Position numbers and translations under genes: made by a program
In this document: piece by piece, positions 1-12,645 of the stretch
How the letters are laid out: each line of letters begins with the position of its first letter
How positions within the stretch are numbered: the stretch's first letter is position 1
NCBI GenBank assembly: GCA_033297075.1
Contig: MU858145.1
Coordinates: 62,001-126,000 of the forward strand
Origin: Rhypophila decipiens
Taxonomy: Eukaryota; Ascomycota; Sordariomycetes; Sordariales; Naviculisporaceae
Direction of reading: 5' to 3'
DNA length: 64,000 nt
The notes under the pieces: generated by a model
Databases searched by the model: none
What the model was told of the DNA's origin: nothing
Seen by the model: the letters and a program-made list of their open reading frames with translations, nothing else

Positions 1-3000
1 CTTTGACATTCTTTTCTCCTTCCAGCGACAAGAGCACTGTGTGGCTGAAAGCAACGGACTATGGGAGGAGGTGGACACGCAGCTTGTTGCCGACTATCCT
101 CTGGCTCTGGAAGCTACCCTGACGCCAAGTAATAACCTCTGTCTTTTCGCTGTTGGGGATGGGCTTGCTGTCAGAGAGACTGATATTCAAGCGTTGCTGC
201 ACACCTTGGATAGCAGTTTGGGTAGCATGGCTCGGAGTCCAGATGAGCCTCTGGTCGCCGAGGACTTGCTACAGAACGGCGCAAGCCATGATATCATGTC
301 GAACGGTGACAAGGACGATGTCGGCCATCCTCGGCACGGCGACTTCACCTGGAGCGAGAAAGCCACAGTCATCCGAGATGAGATAGCCAGACTGGCCGGC
401 ATCGCATCAGACTCTGTAACAGAGACTACGTCGATCCTCGAGCTTGGTCTGGACAGCATCGAATTAATCAAGCTATCAGCAGCACTGAAACGACATGACA
501 TCCACATAAAGACCAGCCAGTTGATGAAAGCTGGAACGATCCCTGCCATTGTGTCGTCGAGTGCTCAACACCATGGTATTGCCAGTCACTCTGTTACCAC
601 CACCGATACTTGGACTTATCCCGAGCTTCGAGAGTTGCTTGTGACATGGGGGTATGCCCTTGATCAGATCGAACTTGTGCTTCCAGCAACACCGCTCCAA
701 GACTCCATGGTGGCCGAGATGATCGAGTCCGAGTTCAAGCTATATTACAACCACGACATTCTCGAAATTTCCCCAGAGGCTGATCTCGACCGTCTTAAAA
801 ATGCATGGATGAGTGTGATTCGAGGCTCACCCATCCTGCGCACAAGGTTCCTTCCAACAAACGACCAAAGGTTTGACTTTGGTTTCTGTCAGGTGGTCAC
901 GAATGACGAAGACGCAGGGATTCATATTACAGAAATGGACGTCAAGGGCCAGCACGACCTTGAGCAATTGGTGGATGCTGCAATCCAAAGGGCTCGAACA
1001 GGCAACGGAGCATCTGGCCTTCTTCAGCTTTCCATTGCGAGGGCCCCAGACACGACGTGGCTTGTTCTTTCAATTGCCCATGCCTTGTATGATGGACGGT
1101 CTCTGGCTCTGCTCCACCGAGACGTCCAGGCTGCGTATGAAGGACACTACGAGACCCGTCAGCCTTACGAGCGGTATATCGAAGAGGTCATCTTTGCTCA
1201 GAGTGATGATGCGCCAACGTTCTGGTCCGAGTTTCTCGATGGAGCGGTGCCGACCATGATCCCCCCGAGACTTGAAGCAGCTGCCCGCAATGAGAGTGTC
1301 AACAGGGCCGAGGCAGCGTCTGCCCTGACCATGACAGATATCAAGATGTTTTGCAAGAGACACGCCATCACCATGCAGGCTCTTGGCCAAGCGTGCATGG
1401 CTGCTGTGCTCGCCACACAGACAGCATCTCTTGATGTGGCCTTTGGCGTGGTACTCTCGGGTCGTGACACTGAAGCGGCCGAAAATCTCATGTTTCCCAC
1501 CATGAATACGGTGGCGATGCGATCTATCCTGCATGGAACCGTGTCGTCCTGGATACAGTACTTGCAGGACAATGTTGCCAATGTCGTACCCTTCTCGCAC
1601 TTTCCGCTGAGGAAAGCGAAGAAGCTCGTCAAGGGGCTGAATGGACCGCTGTTCAATGCTTTGTTTATTCAGCAGAGGCGATCAGATTCCGCGCAGGTCG
1701 CTAGGGAGAGAAGGATCATGAAGTCGGTCGATGGGTCTTCTGCTGTCGAATATCCTGTTTGTGTTGAAATGGAGGTTGGGGAAGATACGGTTGCTTGGCG
1801 AGTGGCTTGCAATGAGAGCTACATCTCCAAGCAGGAGGTGTCCATGTTATTGCATCAGCTGGATTTGGTCCTTCGTTTCGTGGTTGCGGAGCCCGACAGC
1901 GATGTTATCAGGTTCCTGGGACAAGGTGTTTCGGTCTGCGGTCTTCCAGCATTTGTCCCGAAGAGTCTCACGACGGAAGAAGAAGGTGTAGAGGACGTCC
2001 CAGCAGAGGAAGACACACAAATTTCGCCGCTCGAGGAGACGATTATGGGTGTCCTCGCTGATATATCTGGTGTTCCTACATCGTCCATCCTCAAAACGCA
2101 CAATATATATAATCTCGGGCTGGATTCGATTGGTGCGATGAGGGCTTCTTCGGCGCTCTGGAAAAGCAAAAATATTATGCTCAAGTACAGGGATATTGTT
2201 GGGGCCAAGTCGATTCGGGATATGGCAAGGCTTGTCAATATGTCGCAAGATTCGGCTCCGAGCAATGGCGGAGAGCCCCGGGACAGGCAAAAAGACTCTT
2301 CGCAAATGCCAGTAGACGAACGGCTGTCGAATATCTCTGCCCAGCTCTCCCATCCTGACACCTCGCTGTCCAATCTCTTCAGTCGGTTCAACTGCAGCCT
2401 ATCCGAGCAATGGGTCGAGAGAGTGCTTCCAGCCACGGCCATGCAAGTTCACATGTTGTCAGTTTGGCTCAACACACAGGGAGCCGTTTTCTACTCTGAG
2501 TTCAGGTACAACCTCGAGGGAGACGTCGACATGGATGATATGGAATTTGCATGGGCTGAGTTGACTGCCGAGTTGCCGATTCTGAGAACTGTCTTTTGCA
2601 CAACAACGTGGGATGATATGCCAATGCTTCAGCTTGTCCTCAAATCCGGCATCGGGAACTCGCCAACGACAGGCGATTTGCTTGAGGACACAAGAGATGT
2701 TGAATCCAGAACGTGGTGGTCCCTCCCGGGCGAAGTCGTCAGTCTCGCTCAGCAGCCAGTCCCGGCGCTCACAGTGACGAAACAAAGCGATGGCGCGTGG
2801 CAGCTGCGCCTGAGGCTTCACCATGCATTGTATGACGCCGTCAGCTTGCCCGCTATTATGAAACGGTTTTCCGAGTTATGCATCGATGCCAAAGTGGACA
2901 AAAGGGCCGAGCAAGAGTGTTCCAGTTGGAGGGCTATGATCAGACTCTGCAACTCTCGAGACAATAAAGCAAAGAGTCGAGAGTTCTGGACCAAATATCT

Positions 3001-4120
3001 CGAAGGCGCCATGTCAACACCCTTCGATCTTCGGCGCACAGCAAGGAAACTGAGCAACTCACGAGTGTCGCTGGTTCGAACTTCTGCTATCAGTGATGTC
3101 TCTGGTTTGCGGTCTCTCTGCGAGAAGAATGGAATCAGTGTCCAAGCTCTCTTTCTGGCGGCATATGCTCAGTACCTCGCCTCTCTTCAAGAGTCCAATG
3201 TTGCCGCTTCAGGTACCGAGTCGGAGCCACCAAGTGTTTGTGGCTCACCTTTGGTTTTGACATATGATTCTCGTTCAGAGACCCAGCTGCAAGAAGAAAG
3301 TCTTTCTTCCGCCCCGGTTGCTGTGACGGGAAGCCGCCAGGACAGTGGATACTCTTCCAACTCGGCGGCACAGTCACAAATCCTGCCAGACCTTGGCCAA
3401 GACGTCCTATTTGGGGTTTATCTAGCCAACAGAACCGACCTCGAATCAACAGATGGCCTGTCCCATTACCCAACGCTCTGCCTTGTACCTCTCCGCGTCC
3501 GCGTCAGCAAGGCCAAGGCCGTCATCGAGCTGGCAATCGAGATACAGGAAGATCTCCATGTGATTTCCTCGGCTGAAAATGTGGGAGTCAGTCTGTGGGA
3601 AATCCAACAATGGACCGGTCTTGTGGTTCACTCGTTTGTCAATTTCTTGAGTTTCCCTGGGCCTGAGCTCCAAACTGAAGAGGAAAGCCAGAGAGAGAAT
3701 AGCGTATTGGACAGATTGGTTTTGAAGGAAGTGCCTTTCGGAGAGAAGCATAACGATAGCGCCCAACAGAACTCTGGGGGCGGTATTCATAAGGACGATG
3801 AGTTTGTGCTGCCCTCGGGGTTTGAGAACCTTCGGAGCACGGTAATGAGTGCATACCAGGTAAGTCCACCTTCAAACCTACCCCGACTGTCCTCTCTGTA
3901 TATAGCGAGCCTTGATGGCTATCACTGGGAATGGAACTGAACTAACACTCTGATGCTTTGCTAGGATGCCGTGGATGTCGAGGTTTCTCTGCACCGAGAC
4001 AAGAGTATGACTCTGGGCGTGTTTGGGTCGCGCCAGAAATTGGGGGATGAAAATGGGGCGAGCGAGGTTGTTGAGGCTATTGTTGGGATCCTGCTTCAAG
4101 CTGTGAACCGCGAACCGTAA
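1..4120 (+). CDS. sidC: Ferricrocin-type siderophore NRPS (SidC/NPS2-like), 3' end
   Basis: C-terminal part of a nonribosomal peptide synthetase; the 5' end lies before the window. The reading frame is open from base 2 and starts with FDILFSFQ, which matches the end of a condensation (C) domain (compare LFNALFIQQ later in the same protein). The order is then T (LGLDSIELIK, phosphopantetheine Ser at 455-457), C (HALYDG, His at 1079-1081), T (LGLDSIGAMR, Ser at 2126-2128) and a last C with HHALYDA (2819-2839). C-T-C-T-C is the known terminal layout of fungal SidC/NPS2 enzymes, which join N5-acyl-N5-hydroxyornithines and small amino acids into ferrichrome-type intracellular siderophores. One phase-0 intron (3860-3964, GTAAGT to CTAG) near the end gives a final exon 3965-4120; reading through would stop at 3940. 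No A domain is in the window, so substrate choice cannot be judged. The SidC assignment rests on layout and motifs. Confidence 0.8.
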
Positions 4121-5127
4121 GAACTACAACTTTGTATGGATGTTAGCAAATGTCTTTTTTTCTTTTTTTTCTCTAGTTTACTTTGGTTTTATGGCGAGAT
4201 TTCTTTGGAGGAAGTACGGATTCTATTGCCACTGGCAGTCTACCGATCCAAGATTCTCACAGTCGGCATTATGCGAGAAAGAATATAAAAGTTCCAGAAT
4301 TCTGGCTGCTCCAAGGTCCAGTGGGCAACAGGAAGTACTAGTGACATCACATGATGGATGGCTTCTGGCTCGCTGCCATGTCTGCTAGTGAAAAGTCAAA
4401 GTTCCAGTGAGGTAAGCCGACTCTGGCGTTAATCGGGGGCATGCCGTGATATATTTTGATACTGGGGTGGGTACTCATCAAAGGGGAGAAAGAGAAAGAA
4501 GAAAAGAAAAAAGTAGTCCAACATGATCGTCTCGAGCGCGCCTGTTTCAGTTGCTTGTGGACTTGACTCTTGAGCAAAGTTGGTGCTGACTGGCAGGTGA
4601 ATGCTGCAATGCAACTTTTGGCACTGGCCGAGGAGAGAATCAGCTCATCAACCGGCCAGCACAAACTCCGTGTGTGCAGCTATTTACACTGTCTCTTGGG
4701 ACGGTACAGTACTTGGGGTTGAAACTGCGGGACCGACCACTGTACCGACCACTGTACCGCTGAGTGTATATAATGTACATGTTAAACCGATCAAAACGAA
4801 AAACGGCAGCAAAATGTCACAGGATCAAGAGACCGTCGTCGGTCCAAGTTTTGTCGCGGGTAGAAAAGTTAGAAAAGATTGAGCAGTGTTGTTGCTACGA
4901 AAAATTACTCCCACAGCAATTCCTTTGCTGATCGGACAAGGAGAAAGAAAAGGGGCAAGTAAACAAGCCCAACAAAACGCCGACCACATTCCCATCCACC
5001 CATTATCCAATCCATATCTCATAAAACATATACGTGGCAAGGAAAAGAAAAGTTTAGCTCCCATCAGCGGGGCATTGTACTGTTTATATCCAACTCTCCA
5101 GATCCAAAGTGCGACAAGACCTCCACC
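4121..5127. other. Intergenic, convergent 3' ends
   Basis: About 1 kb between the 3' ends of the NRPS (+) and the next gene (-). It should hold both 3' UTRs and polyadenylation sites. Apart from T-rich and A-rich tracts (about 4150-4175 and 4485-4515) and a short tandem repeat near 4732, nothing coding is supported. Confidence 0.6.
4732..4755. repeat. 12-bp tandem duplication
   Basis: Two perfect head-to-tail copies of ACCGACCACTGT, followed by another ACCG. An inverted version of part of the unit (ACGGTACAGT) lies about 30 bases upstream. Function unknown; probably replication slippage in an intergenic region. Confidence 0.6.
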
Positions 5128-7095
5128 TCACACCATAACAGAAACCACAGTCCGCTTACTACTCTCCTTGCCCGCCTTTTCCTTCTCGTCCCTATCCTTC
5201 TTCCTCTTGAACAGCATTCGCAGCATATTCGCCTTCTTGGGCCGTAAAGCAACGTCCATGGTGAAGGAGCCCTCGCCATCGCCGTCTTCCTCTCTGGGGC
5301 TGTCCTCGATCGTCTTCATCGTCCTTGTCGACCTCGAACTCCTATGGCTGCGGTGGCTCCTCACACTCTCGGCCACCTCGCTCTCCCCCTCTCCCCGATC
5401 GCGATGAGAGCGATGGCTGTGGTGACTCCGCCCGCTTGAGCTGCCCTCCTTGTGGTAGGCCTTGCTGCTCTTGCGCTCCGGCACCTCAACGTCCCCCTCT
5501 TCGCGATGCCTCCGACTCCCGCTGCTCCTGTGTGTATGTCCACTGCGATGGGACTTGGGTCTCCTGTGGTGCTTATACCCCACGCGAGAAATGGAATCGT
5601 CAGGATCGACCAGGCTATCGGCCCCCTCGTTCTCTTCAAAATAGTACTGCTCCCTGAGAGCACGCTCGGCCTCGCGGCTCATGAGCTCCACATCGGCCGC
5701 TTCGTCTTCGCCGTAGGGTGAAATACCCCTCCGCCACGACTCGATGGTGCTGAGTTCCTCCTCGAGGACCAGTGCCTCGTCATAGCTGGCTTCCGTCTGG
5801 GGTGGTGCCGGGAAGCCAGTTGGCGGCGCCGCCGACGGTGCAGCAGAAGGAGCCCCCGCGGCTGCCATGGGCTGCATCTCGAAGGGGGTCTCGAGGGCCT
5901 TGGCGGCGTTGACCTCGCCGATTCGCTTGATGATTTTCCAACCACCAAACATGACCACGACGATGCCGGCAACGACACTGGTGCCGATGAGGAACTGTGG
6001 GCTGGACAACAGGGCAAAGATGGCCGGACTGCCGCCCTTGACGAGACCCAGGAAGGCGGGACTCATCTTGCCCAACAGCGTGCTCAGCTCGGCGAGCGAC
6101 AGAGCCACGGCCGCGGCCGCCTCGGGCTTCTCTTGGAGCTTGTTGATCATGGAATTGGCAGTGTGGTGTACACAATGCGCCTCCTCGAGAAAGCTCTCGA
6201 TCTTTTCAATCAGACCGAGGGCTTGATTCTCGGTCGCATCGCCTGTCTCCTCGCTGTGTTTTGGGTCGAGATCATGGCGCTCGGCGAGGTCAGGGGGCAC
6301 GTCTCCATATGCCAGGTTCATGTCTATCTCTTTCTTCTTCTTAGGGATGGAGGTTTCGGATCTTGACGTGGTGAGGGCGACGGGCGCACTCGACGGCGTC
6401 GGGGCTGGAACGGGGATAGGCCTCGGAAGCGGCATGGTCGCAGCGTGGACTAGAGTTGGCCGGGACAATTGCATATCCCGGGGCGACGACTCGGCATATG
6501 GAGAGCGGTACGCCTTGGGCGCTGTAGACGGGGAGGTGGCCGACACTTCGGAGTGTGTCTTGAGGTTCGACGCCGTCAGCATGGGTCGGCTGGGCTGGTC
6601 TGGGGAGGGAGGGCGGTGTGTCCGCCTCGAACGGTGAGTATATCGGGACGAGGCAGAGGACCGGGTGTCATCGCCGTCGTCGTGGGAGCGCCGGCGGCCG
6701 GGGCCACTGCGGACGGTTCGTCGGTCATCTTCATAAACGCTTTTCTCCTCCTTGATCTCGTGGATGGTGCGAGGTGTCACATCGAATGTCTTTGCCCGTT
6801 GAATGCCTCGCTGGATTCGGGCTTCTTCTCGCTTTTCCCTATATGTTGCCTGGGCCTCTTTGAAAATGCCCACTAGTTGTTTTCCCTGTTTTGCCCGTCT
6901 TGTTAGCGGGTTGTGCCGTTGGTGGAGCACTGGACGTCTTTTCGGGGTATAAGTCGGTGAAAGGCGGTAAATGGTTTTATGCGTGGTGAGAGGCAAACTA
7001 GCACTATGGGGGTCAGAATTCTTCGCCGTGACACTTACTGTGCTAATGATCTTTCCCGAATTGTTGACAATGGTAATAATCTCGGTAACGGGCAT
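5128..7095 (-). CDS. Disordered fungal protein with one membrane helix, unknown function
   Basis: Predicted 604 residues from two exons: 7095-7039, then 6885-5128, with a phase-0 intron of 153 bases (GTAAGT donor, AACAG acceptor). The ATG at 7093-7095 is chosen because the frame further upstream has only a TTG. A TTTGCAG just before it could be a 5' UTR intron acceptor. The protein opens with MPVTEIITIVNNSGKIIST, then a charged GKQLVGIFKEAQ segment, a long proline/serine-rich region, a helical part with one hydrophobic segment (FLIGTSVVAGIVVVMFGGW), and a basic tail of RSHRSH-type repeats. This looks like a membrane-anchored scaffold of the kind common as hypothetical proteins in filamentous ascomycetes. 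No catalytic motif is visible. The start and intron are well supported by frame; the function is unknown. Confidence 0.75.
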   Translation of the reverse strand: MPVTEIITIVNNSGKIISTVSVTAKNSDPHSASLPLTTHKTIYRLSPTYTPKRRPVLHQRHNPLTRRAKQGKQLVGIFKEAQATYREKREEARIQRGIQRAKTFDVTPRTIHEIKEEKSVYEDDRRTVRSGPGRRRSHDDGDDTRSSASSRYTHRSRRTHRPPSPDQPSRPMLTASNLKTHSEVSATSPSTAPKAYRSPYAESSPRDMQLSRPTLVHAATMPLPRPIPVPAPTPSSAPVALTTSRSETSIPKKKKEIDMNLAYGDVPPDLAERHDLDPKHSEETGDATENQALGLIEKIESFLEEAHCVHHTANSMINKLQEKPEAAAAVALSLAELSTLLGKMSPAFLGLVKGGSPAIFALLSSPQFLIGTSVVAGIVVVMFGGWKIIKRIGEVNAAKALETPFEMQPMAAAGAPSAAPSAAPPTGFPAPPQTEASYDEALVLEEELSTIESWRRGISPYGEDEAADVELMSREAERALREQYYFEENEGADSLVDPDDSISRVGYKHHRRPKSHRSGHTHRSSGSRRHREEGDVEVPERKSSKAYHKEGSSSGRSHHSHRSHRDRGEGESEVAESVRSHRSHRSSRSTRTMKTIEDSPREEDGDGEGSFTMDVALRPKKANMLRMLFKRKKDRDEKEKAGKESSKRTVVSVMV

Positions 7096-8837
7096 GTTGA
7101 GCTGCAAACGTCAGACCGTCGACCGACGATCTGGAGCTGTCGGTATGTATGTACTGTAAATCGGATGGCGATGTAAGGTGTGGGGTCGAATGTTGTGCGC
7201 TGTGAGAGGAGAGCCCCCCTGAAAAGTCTCAGTGTCTCCCAAGTCCAACTCTAGCAGGCGTATTCCATGTCTCGAATGTCAGGATGTTCGTGTCATTCTG
7301 CGACTGAAAAGGATATCCCAGCTCGAACAGGTGAAAAAGAGAGAAAAGAGTCACTTGAAACCAAGGGAAATGTGTATATGAGGGGTTTGTACGGGTTAAA
7401 GGTGATGGGAAAGGAGGCTTCAGCTGGAACCCCCTATATGTTCAGCGCTTGTTTCAAGCTGCTTGCTTGTTCGGGCAGGATCGACATGGAGGAAGAGGAA
7501 GACTCGCAGCGAAAGAGAAAATAGTCCAAAGACATCTTTCGAGACCAAGTCTACCAGCAGGCGAACGCTTGTTCAAATGCGCGTGTCTCGGCCTCATCAG
7601 GGAGTGCTGGGAGGTTGGGAACTCTGCATGATTGGACTGGGCTTCTCGCCGGCTGGCAACCGGTTAGCAAGCTTGGAACAGCGCGACAGGTCTCATTGGG
7701 CTTCTTTGCAGAGAGGAAGCCCTCCATTCCCATTTGCGATGCCATGCAAGTGTGCTGGACGTTGCTTGACGCCCCGCTGATAGGTAGTGACTTGTCCTGC
7801 ATGTCGCCCCAGCTGGTCCTGCCGCCATCCCGGGGAAGCTTCCGATCACCGCAGGCGGTCTCTCATCTGCCTGGTGCCGTGTGTCTTCACCGCAATTCGC
7901 TGCTGCCCCGCAATTTCCACCACTGTTAGGTCTGTGCCTCCTTCCCCATGTTTCTGGCGGAGGGAGGGAGCCGATAGACGGACGTTTTATTTCGTCTTCC
8001 TTGATCACTTTAGTTTCAAGGTTTCTTGTAAGGAGTAAGCAGAACACGGAGCAAACGTCCTTTTACTTGGAGATCTCCAAAGAATCAAACAACCTTCCAA
8101 GATCGAACAGACGGCGCCTGACGGAAAGCTTAACCAGCCTCCCACTCCACTCTCTCAGGTCAAAATGGCTTGGCGGGAAATTGACGATCCAAGACCCAAA
8201 GGCGGGGCATCTGGTTCCATCCAGCCATCGTGGCCGGTGCCAAATCATCAACTGTCTCCTCCTCACCTCACCAAGTCGGACAGCCTAACAAGACCCACTT
8301 CAGGCACTATCCCCCTCTGCAAGAGTCCAAAAAATCTAACTGGCACGGAGTTATTCCTTGGAAAGAAAGTGACAATTCATTGCCCTTTTTCTTGGCCGCT
8401 TTGGTTCGCTGCAAGCTGCAGGAGTTGGTTGAATCCATCCGTTTCCCGCCTTGCGAGACTGATTAAAGATCAGGTGAACATTGGGTTGATCGGGTTCCAT
8501 CTTTGCTGGTTCTAAATGGTCCTCGATCCGATCGACCGCCTTTTCATGTCGTGTGCTCACTTGGAAATTCCTGAACCTTTCACCAACTCTAAATCAAGCC
8601 CATACTCTAAGAATCAGGTTTTATTTTATCCCTTCTATGATGCTTGAAACCTCATCATGCTCTATGTACAAACGCTATGGAGTATCCAACAAAAATGCTA
8701 TCCAAGTGTGATAATCATGAAAACAAACCAATACCGAGCCAAGAAAACTCCCGATAAATGGGTATTTGGTACATGACCAAGACTAGTCATTAATTCGTAA
8801 AGTGAAGCGTGTTAGGCGTCGCATGACACGCCAAACG
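7096..8837. other. Intergenic, 1.7 kb
   Basis: Lies upstream of the gene starting at 7095 (-) and downstream of the gene ending at 8838 (-), so it should contain the promoter of the former. Only short overlapping frames without recognisable protein character are present. No RNA gene or repeat was seen. Confidence 0.55.
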
Positions 8838-10989
8838 CTAGGCAATGTAAACGGGCAGTCGACTACCCAAGAGCTCGCTCTTGGGAATCTGAACGTCCTT
8901 CTTGTGAAAATCGTGTAGCAGAAGCCAGCACAGCATTCGGAAAACCAGTGTGCACCAGATGCCCTCCGCCTCTCTGCCGAGCTCCAAGTCGTTCGGGTTT
9001 CTGTGAAGATCCCGGTGATGGGGGATGGAGCTATCCTGAGGAAGCATCAAGAAAGGCGTAGGTGTTGACTGCGAGCTTCTGTGTGAAACAAGGCGTGCGG
9101 GGGGCGAAACCGGCCTCGTTGCTGTGAGGGTAGGTGACGAGGGTGCCGAAGCGGCTCTGGTACCCGTGTGGACGCTCTGTAAACTCGGCGTCACAGCCAT
9201 GTGATCCGGCGTGTCTTCTCTTGCATATATAGAGGGCGCATATGTCGTTGAGCCTTGTCGCTTCAGGAACGAGTGGACTGCCCGCTCTCTGACCTGATCG
9301 AGAACGACATAGAAGTAAATATCCATAAACTTATGCTGTCTTTCCTCTGGGTTCGCCGAGCTGAGTTCGCCGAAGCGGGTGGCCCTCTTGTTCTCCGACT
9401 CTGCGTCCCCCTTTCTTGACGCGTTGTCGGCAAGCCCCTTGTCTTCCTCCTCGTCGTTGATCATCCTGAGAACCTCCTGAAAGTGTTCACGGAGCACCAT
9501 TTGCACCAAATCGCGATTCCGTTCATTGGCACAAAGATACTGGTCGCACTTGTCGAGCGCGTCATGCAGCGTGTTGAGAAGGAATACCGAGTACCCAGAG
9601 ACCTTGGCGTCCTTGGTGTCCTTGCCGATTGTATTCACAACCTCTCTTGAGAGCTCTTCCAGTTCTGTAATCTGCCCTGCTTGGTACAAGATCGAGTCCG
9701 AGTCCACTTCAGAGATCCTCTTGTGAAACTCCTTCAATAGTCTCCTGATGCTGAAAAAGTTCTTGTCCCAATGGCAAGGTGTCGGATTGGGCAGCATGCG
9801 GTAGTAGCTGTCCCGAATGTGGAGGGTCTTGCCGAGCATACCTAGGAGTTCAAACGGGACTATGACACACTTGTTAGTTGGCTGATGATGTGCCGGAAGA
9901 AGACTAGAAGTCGTGCGCAAACAAACCTGGGAAGAGATGGGTGTATTTAGGGGCGGGCCGCAGAAAGTAGTCAGCAGTGTTGGTATTGCATTCCATCTGG
10001 ACCATGGTCTCGGCAAGTTCAGCCAAGCTCCCGAGCTGGAGGAAGGCCAGGTCCTTGGAGTCTTCGTTGGGGAACTCGAGGCGGCGGCTGTCCTTGGTCT
10101 GTTGGAATATGGTCGAGGCCGAGCCGCAGCACATTTCTTTGACTTCGTCCACGGGGATGACTCGGTTTTCGCCAAAATGGCTCTTGCCAGTGATACGAAA
10201 GGTAAACATGAGCCCCAGGTCGTGGACATTGGAGCCTGTGAGCATGTAGCCATTGCCCTCGGCTCGATATTTCTCCTTGGACCTGTCGAACTCCTTCCAG
10301 TAGATTCCCATCATGGCGGCGATCTCGAGCAAGTGGCACATGGTGGTGGTAGCATAGGGTTTCCGCACATCGGGCGGCATCGTGTCCCAGCTCCTCTTCT
10401 TGGACTGGACTGCGACGACGAGAGTGTGCTTGTCCATGCCAGTGACTGTAAGCTTTTGGGCGGCGCCCGGAGGAGGGAACTTCTTGAGCTGGTTTAGCTG
10501 CCAATCGCTGCTCTCTTGCTCCATGGTCTGGAGATGAGAGAGCAGGGTCACCCAGGTTGCTCTCTCATTGTCAGCTGTGTGGACCTGGTTGTTCTTGAGC
10601 GCCATCAACCGCTGGTTTTCGTCCTTGGCCAACAATGTCCTTGTTTCCCTCAGACTGTCCTGCGTGCCGCGGATAAAGCGAATAGGCTGGTTTTGAACGG
10701 GGCCTCGCTGGTTGGTGGGAGGACAGACGAATATGACGGGAGACTCGAATTGAACCTCGAAACGAAACTCGGACCATCGGAACGTTCGTTTCTTGCTCTT
10801 GTGCCATTCGCCCATGACGCTCTCGCCGCAGTTCTGGTACCCAGCGGCAGAGGCATAGTATTGTTGGAGAACCTGGGCGACTGTGCCGAGCAGTGCCACC
10901 AGAGACACTACCAAGGCGACGAAGTTGACTGTGTCGTTTTGCGGTCCGTCGTTGCCGCCGCCATTATTGGAGGTGGAGTTGTCGGACAT
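8838..10989 (-). CDS. Modin-like membrane-anchored fungal protein
   Basis: Predicted 694 residues from two exons, 10989-9927 and 9859-8838. The 67-base intron is phase 1 (GTTTGT donor, CATAG acceptor) and restores the reading HLFP-VPFELLGML. The N terminus has a short Asn/Gly-rich stretch and then one hydrophobic helix (about residues 22-41, VNFVALVVSLVALLGTVAQV), followed by QQYYASAAGYQNCGESVMG. A large soluble region follows and the tail is Ser/Pro-rich. This N-terminal pattern resembles a broad fungal family often annotated as modin; that name comes from memory of the family and is less certain than the gene model. No enzyme motif is visible. It probably sits on a membrane facing the cytosol. 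It shares a 1.66-kb divergent intergenic region with the DUF1264 gene. Confidence 0.75.
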
Positions 10990-12645
10990 GTCGTCGGCGT
11001 GTGGTTTCGATCGTCGAGCAAGCGGTCGCCAGCCCCAATGGGACTCGAAGGTGGAAGGAAACGGCGTTCAGAGGAGGCAAGGTCGGCTCGGTGTTTATAC
11101 ACTAGGAACGAACGGGGCTGGCACTATTTGTAGATAGAAGATTGCATCATGACCGAGGACAGGACTGGAACGTTGATTGGAACTGTCGTTGGAAAGTACG
11201 TCAACCCAACGAAGCGGACGCAAGGGGGGCGACAAAAAGGCAGCGCAGCACAGCGGCGAGCAAAAACCATGGGATTGTTGCCCAGACGAGGCTCTGCAAA
11301 TGTCGCGTAACCCGTCTCGCAGTTGCTCTCGCAGGTTGGCTTTCTCCTCGCTGGCGGCCCACAGCGGAACAATTGGGGCAGGGAAAGTTTTTGTCGAATC
11401 CTTGGACAGCGCCATTGGTGCGATCCTGTACAGCGCGATGCCTAACTGGAAACAGTGTGAGGCTGCAGTTTGCGCCCCCTATCCAACCCATGTCGTGGAC
11501 TCGTAGCGCGTGAAGTTCGGTCCTGGTTGTCCAAAGAAAAGTGACAGGGGCTCGAATGAGGAAACGCTAGGTCCGAGCACGGCATGGCGGGACTCGTTCA
11601 ATCAACCGCCAGCGCCCCTCTGAAGTTGAGCCACCTGTAGTTCCGATGGACAGGCGGCAGGCCGCACAGGCGCTGTCGACGGCCGGCCCAGGTCTTCGTT
11701 TCATGTCTGGACGGTCTTGAAAGACTGGTTACACTGTATTCGGCGCAGCGGTTCTTGGCGATGGTTGACCTTTGTAACCAAAATATATCTGTAGACAGTG
11801 TGTCGACATCCATGGTGCATTGAGTTTGCGTGTCGGAGCGAGACTGATCGACAACAACAAGGAAGGTTCGGGTTCCAGTCAGGACGGGAGAAAGATAATA
11901 GCGACAGCGGTTCCCGCGGTTAGCTGGGAGTCTGGGGATTCAATGGATCAGTGGGAGGAGTCTCCCGAGCCTCCAAACCCACCACGGCTGTTACCGTTCT
12001 AGCGGGAAAGGCCGCTAATCCACAGAAGATCACCGCTAGAGTGACCCAAGCGGCGGCCTCGACTCCGCCACAACATCAAGTTTACGGTTCAAATCCCAAC
12101 ATCAACATCGGTCAGGCAGTCTGGTGATGAATTTTCCGTGGAGACCTTTCAGGCAGGACATTTCTCACGGACAAAAAAGTTGAGATCCAACAAGAGTATT
12201 GATCTTGACCGAATTTGCCTTGTCCTGCCACGTTGATCCCGGTTAGCGGCTCCGGTTTGTTGCGCGCAAGACAGCACTCGCGATGCCGACCTGCCCATCA
12301 CCATATTGGCTTGGAGAGCACAACAACAGCAAGTTCGAGCCATTGGTCTCACCAGCTTCAAGGAAACGATGTGAAGAGACAAAACGAGGGAAGGACCTGG
12401 TGAGCTGATGACTCCACTTGAAGTTGACTCTACCTTCCTCCGTCTCAACCCCCGACGCCGTTGTGAAACAAAAACTAAGTGATGTCAACCCGGTGACGTC
12501 AACCACTTTAAGATAGGTGGGGACCATCTGAACTCGCACCCTTTCAAAGGCAGAGCATCGTGACCAAACAACAAACATTCCAATCATACTCACCCATGTG
12601 AAATCAATTGCTCTTCGTCCGTCCGTTTGACTTCAACTGTTGAAA
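10990..12645. other. Divergent intergenic region
   Basis: 1,656 bases between the starts of a minus-strand gene (10989) and a plus-strand gene (12646), so it carries both promoters. Several overlapping short frames on both strands look like chance. No tRNA, repeat or clear TATA element was identified. Confidence 0.5.

Noticed and set aside
1..25. Intron end (pyrimidine tract and CCAG) at the left edge of the NRPS
   Set aside because: The same bases read FDILFSFQ in frame, matching the end of a C domain, so they are coding.
12030..12110. Possible tRNA because of GGTTCAAATCC
   Set aside because: The T-stem does not pair beyond two or three bases and no acceptor stem could be drawn.
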